This document shows positions 33,745 through 44,096 of a stretch of DNA of 54,655 nucleotides, one piece after another. Each line of letters begins with the position of its first letter. Positions within the stretch are counted from its first letter, which is position 1. This DNA is from Bacteroidales bacterium. Its GTDB lineage: Bacteria > Bacteroidota > Bacteroidia > Bacteroidales > 4484-276. Where the stretch lies: contig JACZJL010000064.1 of assembly GCA_014860585.1 (NCBI GenBank), positions 1 through 54,655 on the forward strand. Reading direction: 5' to 3'. The translations under genes and the position numbers were made by a program. The notes under the pieces were generated by a model, which was not told the origin of the DNA, did no database searches, and saw only the letters and a list, made by a program, of their open reading frames with translations.

Positions 33745-36267
33745 TTAAAAAATTAGATTTCCAACCTGGTAAACAATTAAAGCCATCACATAAGCCAAAG
33801 ATGTGGTATAAACGGCAAGAAATGCTGCCCATTTCCATCCACCGGTTTCCTTTTTAACAGCAGCAACCACAGCAATACATGGAAAATAAATCAGGACAAA
33901 GATCAGGAAGGCAAAAGCTACCACAGGTGTAAACACTTTTTGCCCTGCCCTTGGCCCACTGGTGTAATATTGATTTCTTAGTTTTTCGATCAAACTTTGA
34001 TGATTTTCAAGGTCATCTGTATGATAAAGAACACCCAACGTACCAATTACGATTTCCTTGGCAGCACCTCCGGTAACAAGACTAATACCCATTTTCCAGT
34101 CAAAACCCAACGGGTAAATCACAGGCTCGATCAACCGGCCCAAGTGTCCGATAAATGAGTTCTCAAGCCGGTAAGCTTCTTTGTCAATAAGAAGCCTGTT
34201 CAGTTCTTTTTCCATTTCTTTGGTTAAACTTTCGATTTGCCCGCTTTCAGTAACAGGATCCATTGCTGAAATTTTCTCTGAAAACTCAGCTTCAACCAAT
34301 TCCATCTGCCCGACAAATTGAGCCATTTTCTGCTTGTTTTGAGGGAAATAGCCTGCAGCCCAGATCAGAATAACAGCAAGAAGGATTATTCCACCCATTT
34401 TCTTAAGGTATTGCGAACCTTTGAACCACATGTTTTTCATAATGGCTTTTAAAGTAGGAAGCCTGTAAGGAGGTAATTCCATGACAAAAGGCGCTTCAAC
34501 ACGCCTAAAAAAGACTTTTTTAAAAATGATGGCAATCACTGAAGCGAGGAGAATCCCGATTCCATAAATCAGAAAAAGCATCATGGTTGGGTTGTTTGGG
34601 AAAAAGGCGCCGATAATCAGGATATAAACCGGTAACCTGGCACTGCACGACATGAATGGATTGATGAGTATCGTCAGGATCCGGTCGGAGCGCGACTCAA
34701 TCGTTCGTGTTGCCATGATAGCCGGGACGTTACAGCCGAATCCCATCAGCATGGGGATAAATGACCGGCCATGCAGCCCGATTTTGTGCATAATCCTGTC
34801 CATGATAAAAGCCACACGGGCCATGTAGCCCGTATCTTCCATAAACGAAATAAAAAAGAACAAAATCAGGATGTTGGGTAAAAAGACGATTACGCTACCA
34901 ACACCCGAAATGATTCCGTCAACCAGCAGGTCTTTAAGCATACCATCGAACATGTAACGGCTGATAAGGTCAGAAATTCCCCCTACACCTGCTTCAATCC
35001 AGCCCATAGGGTATTGACCGGCTGTAAATGTAGTGTAGAACATCAACCATAAAAAAAAGATAAAAATCGGGAATCCAAAGAGTTTGTGGGTAATAAAAGT
35101 ATCAAGTATCTCGGTTTCGGTTTTAACTTTTCTTTTCAGTTTGTCTTCAGTATAAGTCTCTTTCAAAGCCCCTGAGATAAATCCGTAGCGAGCGTCAGTA
35201 ATAAGTGTTTCGGTATCTTCTTTGAAATCACTCTCGAGCACACTAATTTCCTGATTAACTATGCCAATGATCTGCTGATAATTGGGCGCACTCTGCAATT
35301 CATTGGTCACCATTTCATCTTTCTCCATCAGTTTAATGGCATAAAACCGCGATGAAACTTCGTCGGTGATCGATTTATTTTTCCAGATTTCGTCTTGTAT
35401 TTTTCTGATCGACCGCTCAATCGGTTTTCCATAATGAATATGAATATGCCTTTGATCAGGGTCAAGGTCTTCATAAACCTCAATCACTTTTTCAAACAAA
35501 CTCTTTATTCCCTTTCCTTTTGAGCCAATGGTAGGAACAAAAGGAATCCCGAGCATTTTGCCCAACATTTTGTGATCGAATTTGTCGCCCTTTTCTTCAA
35601 GTTCATCAAACATGTTGAGCGCCAACACTACTTTCACATCCATGTCGATAAGTTGTGTAGTCAGATAAAGGTTCCTCTCGAGGTTGGAAGCATCAAGAAC
35701 ATTGATAATAATATCAGGGCTTTGCCCGAGGATGTGCTTTCGGACAAACAACTCTTCTGGAGTGTAAGCAGTAAGGGAGTATGTACCGGGCAGATCAACA
35801 ATATTGAAGGTGTAGCCTCCCTGTCTGAATTTAGCTACTTTTGCCTCGATGGTAACGCCACCGTAATTACCAACTTTTTCGCGTGAGCGGGAAGCATAAT
35901 TAAAAATGGTGGTTTTTCCTGAATTGGGATTTCCAACCAAAGCTACATCAATCACTTTGCTTTTTTCCCTGACTTTCTTTTGCAGTTTTTCATGATCCGG
36001 CAGTTCCTGGAACCCTCCCTCCGTCACGTTTTTAGCCAACTCTCTTTCGCTTACCACCTGGATCAGGTTAGCCTCACTGCGGCGAAGTGAAACATTGTAA
36101 TTCATGATGCGATATTCAATCGGGTCACGTAGTGGCGCGTTCTTCACCACTTCCACCTCCTGGCCTTTAATAAATCCCATTTCGGTGATCCGTTTCCTGA
36201 ATGCGCCCCTTCCTTTTACCTTGGAAATGAAGCCTTTTTGACCTTCACTGAGTTCACTTAAATTCAT
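33745..36267 (-). CDS. feoB: Ferrous iron transporter, FeoA-FeoB fusion
   Basis: 840 residues. The first 75 or so form a FeoA (SH3-like) domain (LSELSEGQKGFISKVKG ... ITEMGFIKGQEVEV). The FeoB G domain follows, with G1 GNPNSGKT (112-119), G3 DLPG (159-162) and G4 NMFDE. After a helical GDI-like segment comes the membrane domain with Gate motifs (FIPMLMGFGCNVPAIMATRTIES and SLVTGGAAKEIVIGTLG). It imports Fe2+ across the inner membrane in a GTP-dependent way. Fusion of FeoA to FeoB occurs in Bacteroidota. The next gene encodes the small Cys-rich partner. A 12-bp palindrome 111 bases upstream of the ATG is a candidate operator. Confidence 0.96.
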   Translation of the reverse strand: MNLSELSEGQKGFISKVKGRGAFRKRITEMGFIKGQEVEVVKNAPLRDPIEYRIMNYNVSLRRSEANLIQVVSERELAKNVTEGGFQELPDHEKLQKKVREKSKVIDVALVGNPNSGKTTIFNYASRSREKVGNYGGVTIEAKVAKFRQGGYTFNIVDLPGTYSLTAYTPEELFVRKHILGQSPDIIINVLDASNLERNLYLTTQLIDMDVKVVLALNMFDELEEKGDKFDHKMLGKMLGIPFVPTIGSKGKGIKSLFEKVIEVYEDLDPDQRHIHIHYGKPIERSIRKIQDEIWKNKSITDEVSSRFYAIKLMEKDEMVTNELQSAPNYQQIIGIVNQEISVLESDFKEDTETLITDARYGFISGALKETYTEDKLKRKVKTETEILDTFITHKLFGFPIFIFFLWLMFYTTFTAGQYPMGWIEAGVGGISDLISRYMFDGMLKDLLVDGIISGVGSVIVFLPNILILFFFISFMEDTGYMARVAFIMDRIMHKIGLHGRSFIPMLMGFGCNVPAIMATRTIESRSDRILTILINPFMSCSARLPVYILIIGAFFPNNPTMMLFLIYGIGILLASVIAIIFKKVFFRRVEAPFVMELPPYRLPTLKAIMKNMWFKGSQYLKKMGGIILLAVILIWAAGYFPQNKQKMAQFVGQMELVEAEFSEKISAMDPVTESGQIESLTKEMEKELNRLLIDKEAYRLENSFIGHLGRLIEPVIYPLGFDWKMGISLVTGGAAKEIVIGTLGVLYHTDDLENHQSLIEKLRNQYYTSGPRAGQKVFTPVVAFAFLIFVLIYFPCIAVVAAVKKETGGWKWAAFLAVYTTSLAYVMALIVYQVGNLIF

Positions 36268-36320
36268 ATATACTCCAAACGCAGTTTCCTATCTGATTAA
36301 TTTAGAATAAATTCAAATTG

Positions 36321-36389
36321 CAAAAATATCCAATCCTGCAAATTAACCTATCATTCTTCATAAAATGTAAGATGTATCCTTGATCAAGG
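36321..36389 (-). promoter_or_regulatory. feoB upstream region: -7 element and palindrome
   Basis: TATTTTTG on the minus strand (36328 to 36321) fits TAnnTTTG, 54 bases before the feoB ATG. Fifty bases further upstream CCTTGATCAAGG (36378-36389) is a perfect 12-bp palindrome. It could be an operator for an iron or oxygen regulator. It does not match a Fur box I can recognise, so this is only a candidate. The shared gap also serves the divergent gene at 36537. Confidence 0.3.
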
Positions 36390-36504
36390 TAATACTAATA
36401 CATTTAAACTACTGATAATCATTAAATTGAATTTTATTTGTCACGCTTTGAAAAAATTTATATAAAAAAATTTAAACATCTACTCGTTTAATAAATTCGT
36501 GCTC

Positions 36505-36512
36505 TAATTTTG
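36505..36512 (+). promoter_or_regulatory. -7 element for the beta-helix gene
   Basis: TAATTTTG fits TAnnTTTG, 24 bases before the ATG at 36537. The -33 box is not convincing. Confidence 0.4.
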
Positions 36513-36536
36513 CGCTAATCAAAAATTTATCATATT

Positions 36537-39500
36537 ATGAATCATAAACTACTTATTGTATTGGGAATGATCATTTTAGGACTCATTCCAATGTCTTCAA
36601 AAGCTGTAATTACAGTCAATGGCAATGTCTCCAACCAGTCATGGACAAACGCCGAAACCTACTATGTGGATGGAGGAATTACAGTTGATAATGGAGCAAC
36701 TTTGACCATTCAGGCTGGTACTGTAATCAAATTTGCACCCTACACTTACCTGTTTGTTTACGGGACACTAATTGCTGATGGTACCTCATCTCAAAACATA
36801 ATTTTTACTTCGAAGGACGACAACTCGGTGGGAGAAATAATCCCGGGATCTGACGGATTGCCAAATCCAGGTGATTGGTATAATATTCAGGTAAGCGGAT
36901 CAGGAGGATACCTTGGCGACGGAAGATTTGATTATTGCCAGATAAAGTATGCCGGGCTCAATTACTGGGGTGAGCAAAGCAGCATATATTTTTATGCTAC
37001 AGAATACGGATACTTTAAGAACAGCAGGGTTGAATACAGCTCTACCGGTGGAATCCAGCTGAATAGTTGCAGCAATATTGTTTTCCATAATAACACCATT
37101 CAAAACAACACTGCCTATGGTGTTTACTTTTACTATTCACCGGTTAACATGTCAAGCAGCACAATTTCTAATAACGGAAGTTATGGGATTTATTTAGCAG
37201 GGACCGGTGCATCAATTGGTAATTGCATTGTTCAAAACAACACTTCGCATGGTATTTATACCCAATCATCAAGTTTTGATATTGATAACTGCCAGATTAG
37301 CGGGAACGGCGGTTGGGCGGCCAGGATTGAAAGTTCGACAATCAGGAATTATTCTGGGAATACCGGAAGCGGAAATTTTTATAATGCTTTCAGTCTTTCG
37401 GGCACTGTGGATGAGAATTTGACCTGGTCCTCCTCTGCCATTGGATTTCCGGTTGTCATTTCAGGCGTTATAACCATTAATAATTTGAAATCTGTTACCG
37501 TGCCGGCTGGAGAAGTCATTAAAATGGAAAATGCTTATTTACAGGTTTACGGAACTCTAATTGCTGATGGAACAATTTCTCAAAAAGTTGTTTTCACCTC
37601 CTTCAAGGATGACCAGTATGGTGGCGACCTGAACAATGACGGCCAGGTTTCAAGTCCTGCCAAAGGCGACTGGTATTGTATAAACATAAACGGCTCTGGA
37701 GCAAATGCAGGTGAGGGACGATTTGATTATGCGATCCTTAGGTACGGTGGGAACAACTATTATGGTGAGTTGAGCAACATCTATTTTGGTTCCACCGAAT
37801 TTGGGTATTTTAAAAACAGCACAACAGAGTACAGCCTTTATTCCGGAATAGGTTTCTATTATGCAAGTAATATCGATTTCCAAAACAATATCATAAGGCA
37901 CAATAATTCTCATGGAATCTCTTCTTATTATTCGCCCATTAATATGTCAGGCTGCGATGTAATACAAAATGGCTCTTACGGAATTTATATTGCCGGAACC
38001 TCCGGTTCATTAGCCAATTGCACAATTACCAACAATACCAGTCATGGCATCTACAGCACATCAGGAAATTCCGACATTGACAACTGTGTTATCAGCAATA
38101 ATGGTGGTTGGGCTGCACGTATCGAGAGCTCGGCCATTAAAAGCTATTCAGGTAATTCAGGAGCAGGAAACTTTTACAATGCATTTTCGATTGCAGGAAC
38201 AATCGACGAAGACCTTACTCTTTCTCAAAGTGCATTCGGTTTTCCTGTTGTGATTTCAGGGTATTTGACTATTAACAATCAAAAAACTGTGACCGTACCC
38301 CAGGCGGAAATCATCAAAATGGAAAACGCTTATATGGTAGTTTTGGGGGCACTTGTTGCTGACGCAATAGCGTTAGACCCTATCGTATTTACTTCATTTA
38401 AGGATGATACCTATGGTGGGGACCTGAACAATGACGGGCAGGTTTCGACTCCTGCAAAAGGCGACTGGTATTGCATTACATTAAACGGATCTGGTGCGAA
38501 TTGGGGTATTGGAAGGTTTGATCACTGTATGTTCAGGTATGGCGGAAATAACTATGGCGGCGAACTGAGCAGCATCTATTTCTCTGCAACTGAATTTGGC
38601 TATTTTAAAAACAGCACGATTGAGCACAGCCTTTACAATGGCATTTCATTTTATTACGCCAGCAACATCGAATTTATAAATAATACCCTTCAGCAGAATA
38701 ATGCTGTTGGGATTTACAGTTATTACTCTCCAATTAACATTGAAAATTGCTCTGTTACGCAAAACGGTTCAAACGGGATGTCTGTTTATGGCACTTCCGG
38801 AATGATAGAAAATTGCACCATCTCCAATAATACAGGACATGGCATTTACACAACATCAGCCAATTCCGGTATTGACGATTGTGTGATTAGTAATAACGGG
38901 AGCTGGGCTGCTCGTATCGAAAGTTCCAGCATCAAATCCTACTCAGGAAATTCAGGTGCAGGAAACTATTACAACGCTTTTTCAATTTCCGGGGTAGTTG
39001 ATGAAGATCTGACCTTTGGACAAAGCATTGTAGGTTTCCCGATAGTGATTGGCGGCCCGTTAACGATCAATAATCAAAAAACTGTAACTGTACTTCCGGG
39101 CGAAATCATCAAGATGGATTATGCTTACCTGCAGGTATATGGTGCTTTAATTGCCGATGGCACTTCATCTGATCCTATCATTTTCACATCGTTTAAAGAT
39201 GATTCATACGGTGGTGATTTGAACAATGATGGTCTTGTGTCGAATCCTGCAAGAGGTGACTGGTATTGTATGAGTTTCAGCGGATCGGGCGGAAATTGGG
39301 GGATTGGTCGTCTAGATTATTGCATCATCCATTACGGCGGATCAAATTATTATGGTGAAAACTCCTCTGTTTATTTCTATGCCAACACTTTTGGGTATTT
39401 AAAGAATTCGATCATCCAAGAGAGCTATGCTTATGGCGCTTATATCCACACAGCTGCCGGGCTCGAAGTTACTGGAAATGCCATTCAGAATAATACGGGC

Positions 39501-42500
39501 GCCGGCATTTACATCTACAACAGCCAAACCAACATTACGAATAGTGTCGTTCAAAACAATGGTTCTCATGGAATACACTTAAACGCTTCCGATTCTGATG
39601 TTGACAATTGTGTGATAAGCAACAACAACGGTTGGGCGGGTTATTTCGAAAATGTGACCCTCAGCACTTATTCTGGCAACAGTGGCAGTGGAAATAATTT
39701 TAATGCTTTCAGAATCAACGGAACACTGAACCAGGACCTGACCATGTCGCAGGAAGAATTCGGATTCCCTGTTGTTATTGGCGGTGTATTAACTGTAAAC
39801 AATGAAAAAACACTAACAATTCCTGCAGGTGAGGTCATCAAACTGGACTACGGGCACCTGACTGTGTATGGCGCCTTGTCAGCAATTGGCCAACAAGACA
39901 ACGAAATAGTGTTCACATCATTTAAAGACGATACGCACGGAGGCGACCTTAACAATGATGGTTCTGCCACAAGCCCTGCAAAAGGAGACTGGTACACGCT
40001 TTCTTTTTACGGCGGAGGTAACTGGGGTATAGGGGAGTTTGAACATTGCATTTTCAGGTATGGAGGACAAAACTATACCGGAGAGGTGGCAAATGTTTAC
40101 TTCCAGTCATCCAATTACGGAACTTTTAATAATTGCCTTGTTGAACATAGCTACTATGCTGGTTTAAAGTCATATTACAGCAGCAATATTTCCATACAGG
40201 ACAATGTTTTCCGCTTTAATAATGGAAATGGTGTTGAATTGCAATATTCTCCGGTTAACCTTTCAAACTGCTCAAGCCATAACAATGGAGGGCATGGAGT
40301 TTATCTGGTTGGCTCTGGTGGGCAAATTGAAAATTGCACGATTACCAACAATGGTGCTGATGGAATTTATGGCACTTCAACCGCTTACTCAATTCAGAAT
40401 TGCCAGATCAGCAACAATACCGGGTGGGCTGCGAGGCTGGAAAGCTGCACAATTCAGCAAAGTTCGGGGAATACAGGCGAAGATAACGGCTATGATGCTT
40501 TCGCAATTTACGGAACCATTGATTCGGATGTTACGCTTTCAAAAACCCAGTTTGGGTTCCCGGTTGTAATTAACGGATACCTTACAGTGAACGATAACAA
40601 AACAGTAACTGTACCGGCTGGTGAAATCATTAAGCTGAGTAACGGAGTTCTCTATGTTTATGGCAGTTTGATCGCAAATGGAACATACAGTCAGCCTATC
40701 GTATTTACCTCCCTTAAGGACGACACCTATGGCGGCGACTTAAATAAAGATGGAACCATCTCCTCCCCTCAACCTGGCGACTGGTATACAATTTCCCTGC
40801 AAGGTTCAGGTGATTTTGATGGTGTCGGTGAGTTTGATAATTGCATTTTCAGGTATGGTGGTAACAATTATTATGGTGAACTGAGTACACTTTATTTTTA
40901 CTATAACTCAAACGGATTCGTCAGGCGGTCCGTCATAGAATATAGTATTAACAGTGGGATAAATGCCTATGCTTCATCGGTTCAGGTAAGAAGCACCACC
41001 TTCAGGAACAACAACAGCTATGGAATGGTCGTGAATTACTCTCCACTGCCTGACCTTGGTTATGATGTTTTTGAAAATGGCGGGTTCAATGTATTTCGTA
41101 ATAACAATACTAACAATCCCGGAAATTATCAGTTTTATTATTATGGCAGTGATCCTTTGCTTGCTTTTAACAACGACTGGGGGTACTATACCGAAAGTTC
41201 AATCGATCAGCACATTTATGATGACAATGAAGCAGGAACCACAGGAGATGTTATCTTCAACCCCTGGTTTGATCCTGAAGATGAAACCTGGGAACTGAAT
41301 GTGGATTTTACTGTGGATTACACAGCAATGCATGTGGGAGGACTTCTGCAGTTCACCGATCAAAGCTTTGGTAACCCTGACCCCAGGACATGGGAGTGGG
41401 ATTTTGACAGCGATGGGGTCATAGACTCTGAAGAAGAAAATCCTGCATTTGCCTATGCCAATGAAGGTGTCTATACTGTAACACTGATTGTTAGCAATGG
41501 ACCATTTGCAAAAGTAATGGTTAAACAAGCACTGATCAACGTCGGTAATTATGGCGCTGCTGATAACCTTGTGGTTACTGACGTTCCTGATGACCAGGGA
41601 GGCTGGGTTTATGTCACTTTTTCAAAAGGTGAATTTGATACCGATTCACCTGTAAAATCAACAGAGTACTATACCGTACAGATCAATGATGGTGACGGAT
41701 GGTTCAGCGCCGGTTATTCAGCAGCATACAACGAGCCCACCTACACCGTGATTTGCCACACTCCGTTTGATTCCACAGCCTACTCACCCGGTCTGCTCGA
41801 TTTCCGGGTTATTGCATCAATGGATGAGGGAACATACATCAGCGACGTAATCACGGGTTATTCCGTTGATAACCTGAAACCAACAGTTCCAACAGGCATT
41901 GAGGTGTTACTTGAAGAGACGCTGATCACCATCACCTGGGATGAATGCCCGGATGAAGATTTTGATTTTTTTGCCATTTACAGAAGTTCAGAAGAGGGTG
42001 TATTCTCTGAAATTCCTTACGGATACACAGTTGATCCAATTTTTGAGGATAACATTGGAGTCAACGACTATTTCTATTACAAAATAACTGCTGTCGATTT
42101 TTCCGGAAACGAAAGCGATGGATCAGGAATCATCTCGACCTATAAGGAAATTAACCTTACGATTCCACAGGGATGGTCAGGAATTTCCACATGGCTTAAC
42201 CCGCTGGATGATAACATTCCCAGCATGTTTGCGACCATTGTCAATGATCTTGTTATTATGCAAAATTTCGTTGGGTTGTATTGGCCTGCTCAAAACACGA
42301 ACACGTTGGGTAACTGGGATCTCTTGTCCGGTTATGCCATCAAAATGACACAGCCCGCTTCTCTGAACCTGATTACCAGCCGCGAAAAAATTAAAACTGT
42401 CAATCTGCCGTCAGGATGGAGCATAATTTCGGTTCTTAACGAGACAGCAGTGAATGTAGCCGAGCTTTTTGTTGAAGCAGATATAAAGGTTGTGAAAGAT

Positions 42501-43274
42501 GTTGCCGGTGCAGGTGTTTACTGGCCTGAATACAATATCAATTCTTTAGGGTTCATGTGGCCGGGAAGAGCTTACTATGTCAAATTCAATTCGCCAGGTC
42601 AAATCAATTATCCTATCCTTGGTGATGATAAAATTGATCCTGAAATGATCAATAATGATCTGACGGATGACTCCCCCTGGGATCAGGTTAATTTTACCGC
42701 AGGCTCACATATTATTGCGTTCTCAACAGAAAGCCTGGCACTGCTGCAGGAAGGAGATATCATCGGAGGGTTCACCCCTTCAGGCCAATGTGCCGGTATC
42801 GCTGTTTTCCAAAACCGGGAATTCTCTTTAACCCTCACTGCTGATGACGCCTTAACCGCGGAAGCTGATGGTTTCTCAGAGGGTGAATTGATGACGCTGA
42901 AACTGTTCCGGCCAGCCGAAAACAAAACCTACCAGATGTATGTAAATTGGGATAAAAACCTTGATCATTCAGGTCAGTTCAGCAGTGATGGATTATCAGC
43001 AGTCAACCATCTGCAGTTACACACCGTATCGGTCGAAGGCGTTGATCTTGAAGAAATCACTGTTTACCCCAACCCAACATCCGGATTGTTGCTCGTAAAA
43101 GGTGTGCACTCAGCCACTGAACTGGATTTGATGAATCCTGCCGGAGAGCTGATCGCTACCTACGAAATCTCAGGTAACGATTTCATCGATCTGAGCGGGC
43201 TCCCAAGAGGTATTTACATTTTGAAAGCCTCGGGAGAGAACTCAACTACAATTCATAAGATTGTATTACAATAA
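36537..43274 (+). CDS. Giant modular right-handed beta-helix protein with PKD, FN3-like and T9SS domains
   Basis: 2245 residues with a signal peptide ending SSKA (about residue 22). Residues about 25-1570 hold six repeats of a module of about 265 residues. Each has a strand-rich front (VTVPAGEVIKM ... GALIADGT), a GDWY motif (residues 112, 377, 642, 907, 1150, 1414), YGGNNYYGE-like text, and parallel beta-helix coils with asparagine ladders (NCTITNNTSHGIY, DNCVISNNGGWAARIESS). Then come a PKD domain (about 1585-1668, WEWDFDSDG), an FN3-like domain (about 1782-1871), a globular beta-rich region, and a T9SS sorting domain (about 2175-2245, VYPNPTSGLLLVKG). It is surface-exported. The fold is shared by polysaccharide lyases and adhesins; I see no catalytic signature, so an adhesin or structural role is likeliest. 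Confidence 0.88.
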   Translation: MNHKLLIVLGMIILGLIPMSSKAVITVNGNVSNQSWTNAETYYVDGGITVDNGATLTIQAGTVIKFAPYTYLFVYGTLIADGTSSQNIIFTSKDDNSVGEIIPGSDGLPNPGDWYNIQVSGSGGYLGDGRFDYCQIKYAGLNYWGEQSSIYFYATEYGYFKNSRVEYSSTGGIQLNSCSNIVFHNNTIQNNTAYGVYFYYSPVNMSSSTISNNGSYGIYLAGTGASIGNCIVQNNTSHGIYTQSSSFDIDNCQISGNGGWAARIESSTIRNYSGNTGSGNFYNAFSLSGTVDENLTWSSSAIGFPVVISGVITINNLKSVTVPAGEVIKMENAYLQVYGTLIADGTISQKVVFTSFKDDQYGGDLNNDGQVSSPAKGDWYCININGSGANAGEGRFDYAILRYGGNNYYGELSNIYFGSTEFGYFKNSTTEYSLYSGIGFYYASNIDFQNNIIRHNNSHGISSYYSPINMSGCDVIQNGSYGIYIAGTSGSLANCTITNNTSHGIYSTSGNSDIDNCVISNNGGWAARIESSAIKSYSGNSGAGNFYNAFSIAGTIDEDLTLSQSAFGFPVVISGYLTINNQKTVTVPQAEIIKMENAYMVVLGALVADAIALDPIVFTSFKDDTYGGDLNNDGQVSTPAKGDWYCITLNGSGANWGIGRFDHCMFRYGGNNYGGELSSIYFSATEFGYFKNSTIEHSLYNGISFYYASNIEFINNTLQQNNAVGIYSYYSPINIENCSVTQNGSNGMSVYGTSGMIENCTISNNTGHGIYTTSANSGIDDCVISNNGSWAARIESSSIKSYSGNSGAGNYYNAFSISGVVDEDLTFGQSIVGFPIVIGGPLTINNQKTVTVLPGEIIKMDYAYLQVYGALIADGTSSDPIIFTSFKDDSYGGDLNNDGLVSNPARGDWYCMSFSGSGGNWGIGRLDYCIIHYGGSNYYGENSSVYFYANTFGYLKNSIIQESYAYGAYIHTAAGLEVTGNAIQNNTGAGIYIYNSQTNITNSVVQNNGSHGIHLNASDSDVDNCVISNNNGWAGYFENVTLSTYSGNSGSGNNFNAFRINGTLNQDLTMSQEEFGFPVVIGGVLTVNNEKTLTIPAGEVIKLDYGHLTVYGALSAIGQQDNEIVFTSFKDDTHGGDLNNDGSATSPAKGDWYTLSFYGGGNWGIGEFEHCIFRYGGQNYTGEVANVYFQSSNYGTFNNCLVEHSYYAGLKSYYSSNISIQDNVFRFNNGNGVELQYSPVNLSNCSSHNNGGHGVYLVGSGGQIENCTITNNGADGIYGTSTAYSIQNCQISNNTGWAARLESCTIQQSSGNTGEDNGYDAFAIYGTIDSDVTLSKTQFGFPVVINGYLTVNDNKTVTVPAGEIIKLSNGVLYVYGSLIANGTYSQPIVFTSLKDDTYGGDLNKDGTISSPQPGDWYTISLQGSGDFDGVGEFDNCIFRYGGNNYYGELSTLYFYYNSNGFVRRSVIEYSINSGINAYASSVQVRSTTFRNNNSYGMVVNYSPLPDLGYDVFENGGFNVFRNNNTNNPGNYQFYYYGSDPLLAFNNDWGYYTESSIDQHIYDDNEAGTTGDVIFNPWFDPEDETWELNVDFTVDYTAMHVGGLLQFTDQSFGNPDPRTWEWDFDSDGVIDSEEENPAFAYANEGVYTVTLIVSNGPFAKVMVKQALINVGNYGAADNLVVTDVPDDQGGWVYVTFSKGEFDTDSPVKSTEYYTVQINDGDGWFSAGYSAAYNEPTYTVICHTPFDSTAYSPGLLDFRVIASMDEGTYISDVITGYSVDNLKPTVPTGIEVLLEETLITITWDECPDEDFDFFAIYRSSEEGVFSEIPYGYTVDPIFEDNIGVNDYFYYKITAVDFSGNESDGSGIISTYKEINLTIPQGWSGISTWLNPLDDNIPSMFATIVNDLVIMQNFVGLYWPAQNTNTLGNWDLLSGYAIKMTQPASLNLITSREKIKTVNLPSGWSIISVLNETAVNVAELFVEADIKVVKDVAGAGVYWPEYNINSLGFMWPGRAYYVKFNSPGQINYPILGDDKIDPEMINNDLTDDSPWDQVNFTAGSHIIAFSTESLALLQEGDIIGGFTPSGQCAGIAVFQNREFSLTLTADDALTAEADGFSEGELMTLKLFRPAENKTYQMYVNWDKNLDHSGQFSSDGLSAVNHLQLHTVSVEGVDLEEITVYPNPTSGLLLVKGVHSATELDLMNPAGELIATYEISGNDFIDLSGLPRGIYILKASGENSTTIHKIVLQ
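36600..41260 (+). repeat. Six intragenic modules with 795-bp spacing
   Basis: The GDWY codons start at 36870, 37665, 38460, 39255, 39984 and 40776. Spacings are 795, 795, 795, 729 and 792 bp, all multiples of three. The modules are similar at the DNA level but diverged. The short fourth interval lacks 66 bp, the length of one 22-residue beta-helix coil. Outer limits are approximate. Confidence 0.85.
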
Positions 43275-43312
43275 TCTACGGTGATTTAAAGCAAATGATC
43301 ACCTGAAAAATT

Positions 43313-43361
43313 AAACCCCGCCTTATAGGTCATCTGGCCATTAAGGCGGGGTTTGTTTTAC
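43313..43361 (+). terminator. Strong intrinsic terminator after the beta-helix gene
   Basis: AAACCCCGCCTTA (43313-43325) pairs perfectly over 13 bp with TAAGGCGGGGTTT (43342-43354) around a 16-base loop, followed by a T-rich tail. It lies 39 bases past the stop at 43274. Confidence 0.85.
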
Positions 43362-43442
43362 ATTCAGCCAGGAGGTATTTTGACTTCTGCAAAATACAAA
43401 TATGGACAATCCGTTCTTTGGACTCTATCATCAATTCCGACA

Positions 43443-44024
43443 ATGAAAGAAAACCATCATAAAAAACGCTGCACCTGGGCTGAAAAAGATCCCCTGATGC
43501 AAGCTTACCACGATAATGAATGGGGAGTTCCAACCCATGACGATCGAAAGCTGTTTGAGTTTCTGGTTTTGGAAAGTGCACAGGCCGGGCTGTCGTGGCG
43601 CACGATCCTGAGCCGGCGTGAAAATTATCGTAGAGCATTCGCCGGTTTCAACCTTGAAGAAGTGGCAAAATTTGAAGAAAAAGAAATTGAACAATTGATG
43701 AATGATGCCGGAATTATCAGGAACAAAGCAAAAATTCAGGCAGCCATCAATAACGCGCAGCGCTTCCTCGAAGTGCAGAAAGAATTTGGCTCGTTTGCCA
43801 CCTACTCCTGGCAGTTTGTGGGGAACAATCAAATCAGGCATACCATTAATGAGATAAAAGACTATCCGGTAAAAATAAAAGAAGCAGAAGATTTTGCCAA
43901 AGATCTGAAAAAAAGAGGCTTTAAGTTTCTTGGCCCCATTACCATTTATGCCCACATGCAGGCTGTTGGAATGGTTGACGACCACATGGAAAGTTGCTAT
44001 CGGAGAACTCAACTATTTACTTGA
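43443..44024 (+). CDS. tag: DNA-3-methyladenine glycosylase I
   Basis: 193 residues from the ATG at 43443; an upstream in-frame extension would begin inside the terminator and lacks family homology. It excises 3-methyladenine from alkylated DNA. RCTWAEKDPLMQAYHDNEWG matches the Tag N-terminus, with zinc ligands Cys10 and His23 and, at the C-terminus, His and Cys of HMESC. The catalytic region is LFEFLVLESAQAGLSW with the base-recognising Glu. AGIIRNKAKIQAAINNA and KKRGFKFLGP are also conserved. It stands between unrelated surface-protein genes with no partner. Confidence 0.95.
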   Translation: MKENHHKKRCTWAEKDPLMQAYHDNEWGVPTHDDRKLFEFLVLESAQAGLSWRTILSRRENYRRAFAGFNLEEVAKFEEKEIEQLMNDAGIIRNKAKIQAAINNAQRFLEVQKEFGSFATYSWQFVGNNQIRHTINEIKDYPVKIKEAEDFAKDLKKRGFKFLGPITIYAHMQAVGMVDDHMESCYRRTQLFT

Positions 44025-44057
44025 AAGAACTATTTATATGCCATCAAAAAATTTTTG

Positions 44058-44065
44058 TAACTTTG
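44058..44065 (+). promoter_or_regulatory. -7 element for the BACON-like lipoprotein gene
   Basis: TAACTTTG fits TAnnTTTG, 31 bases before the ATG at 44097. TTTA at 44033-44036, 21 bases upstream, is a one-mismatch -33 box. Confidence 0.45.
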
Positions 44066-44096
44066 GCCATCATTCTTTTACAAAAATCCTGAAAAA

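Noticed and set aside
36600-41260. Recent recombination hot spot or assembly collapse
   Set aside because: Modules have diverged clearly at DNA level and the frame stays open throughout, so an assembly artefact is unlikely.
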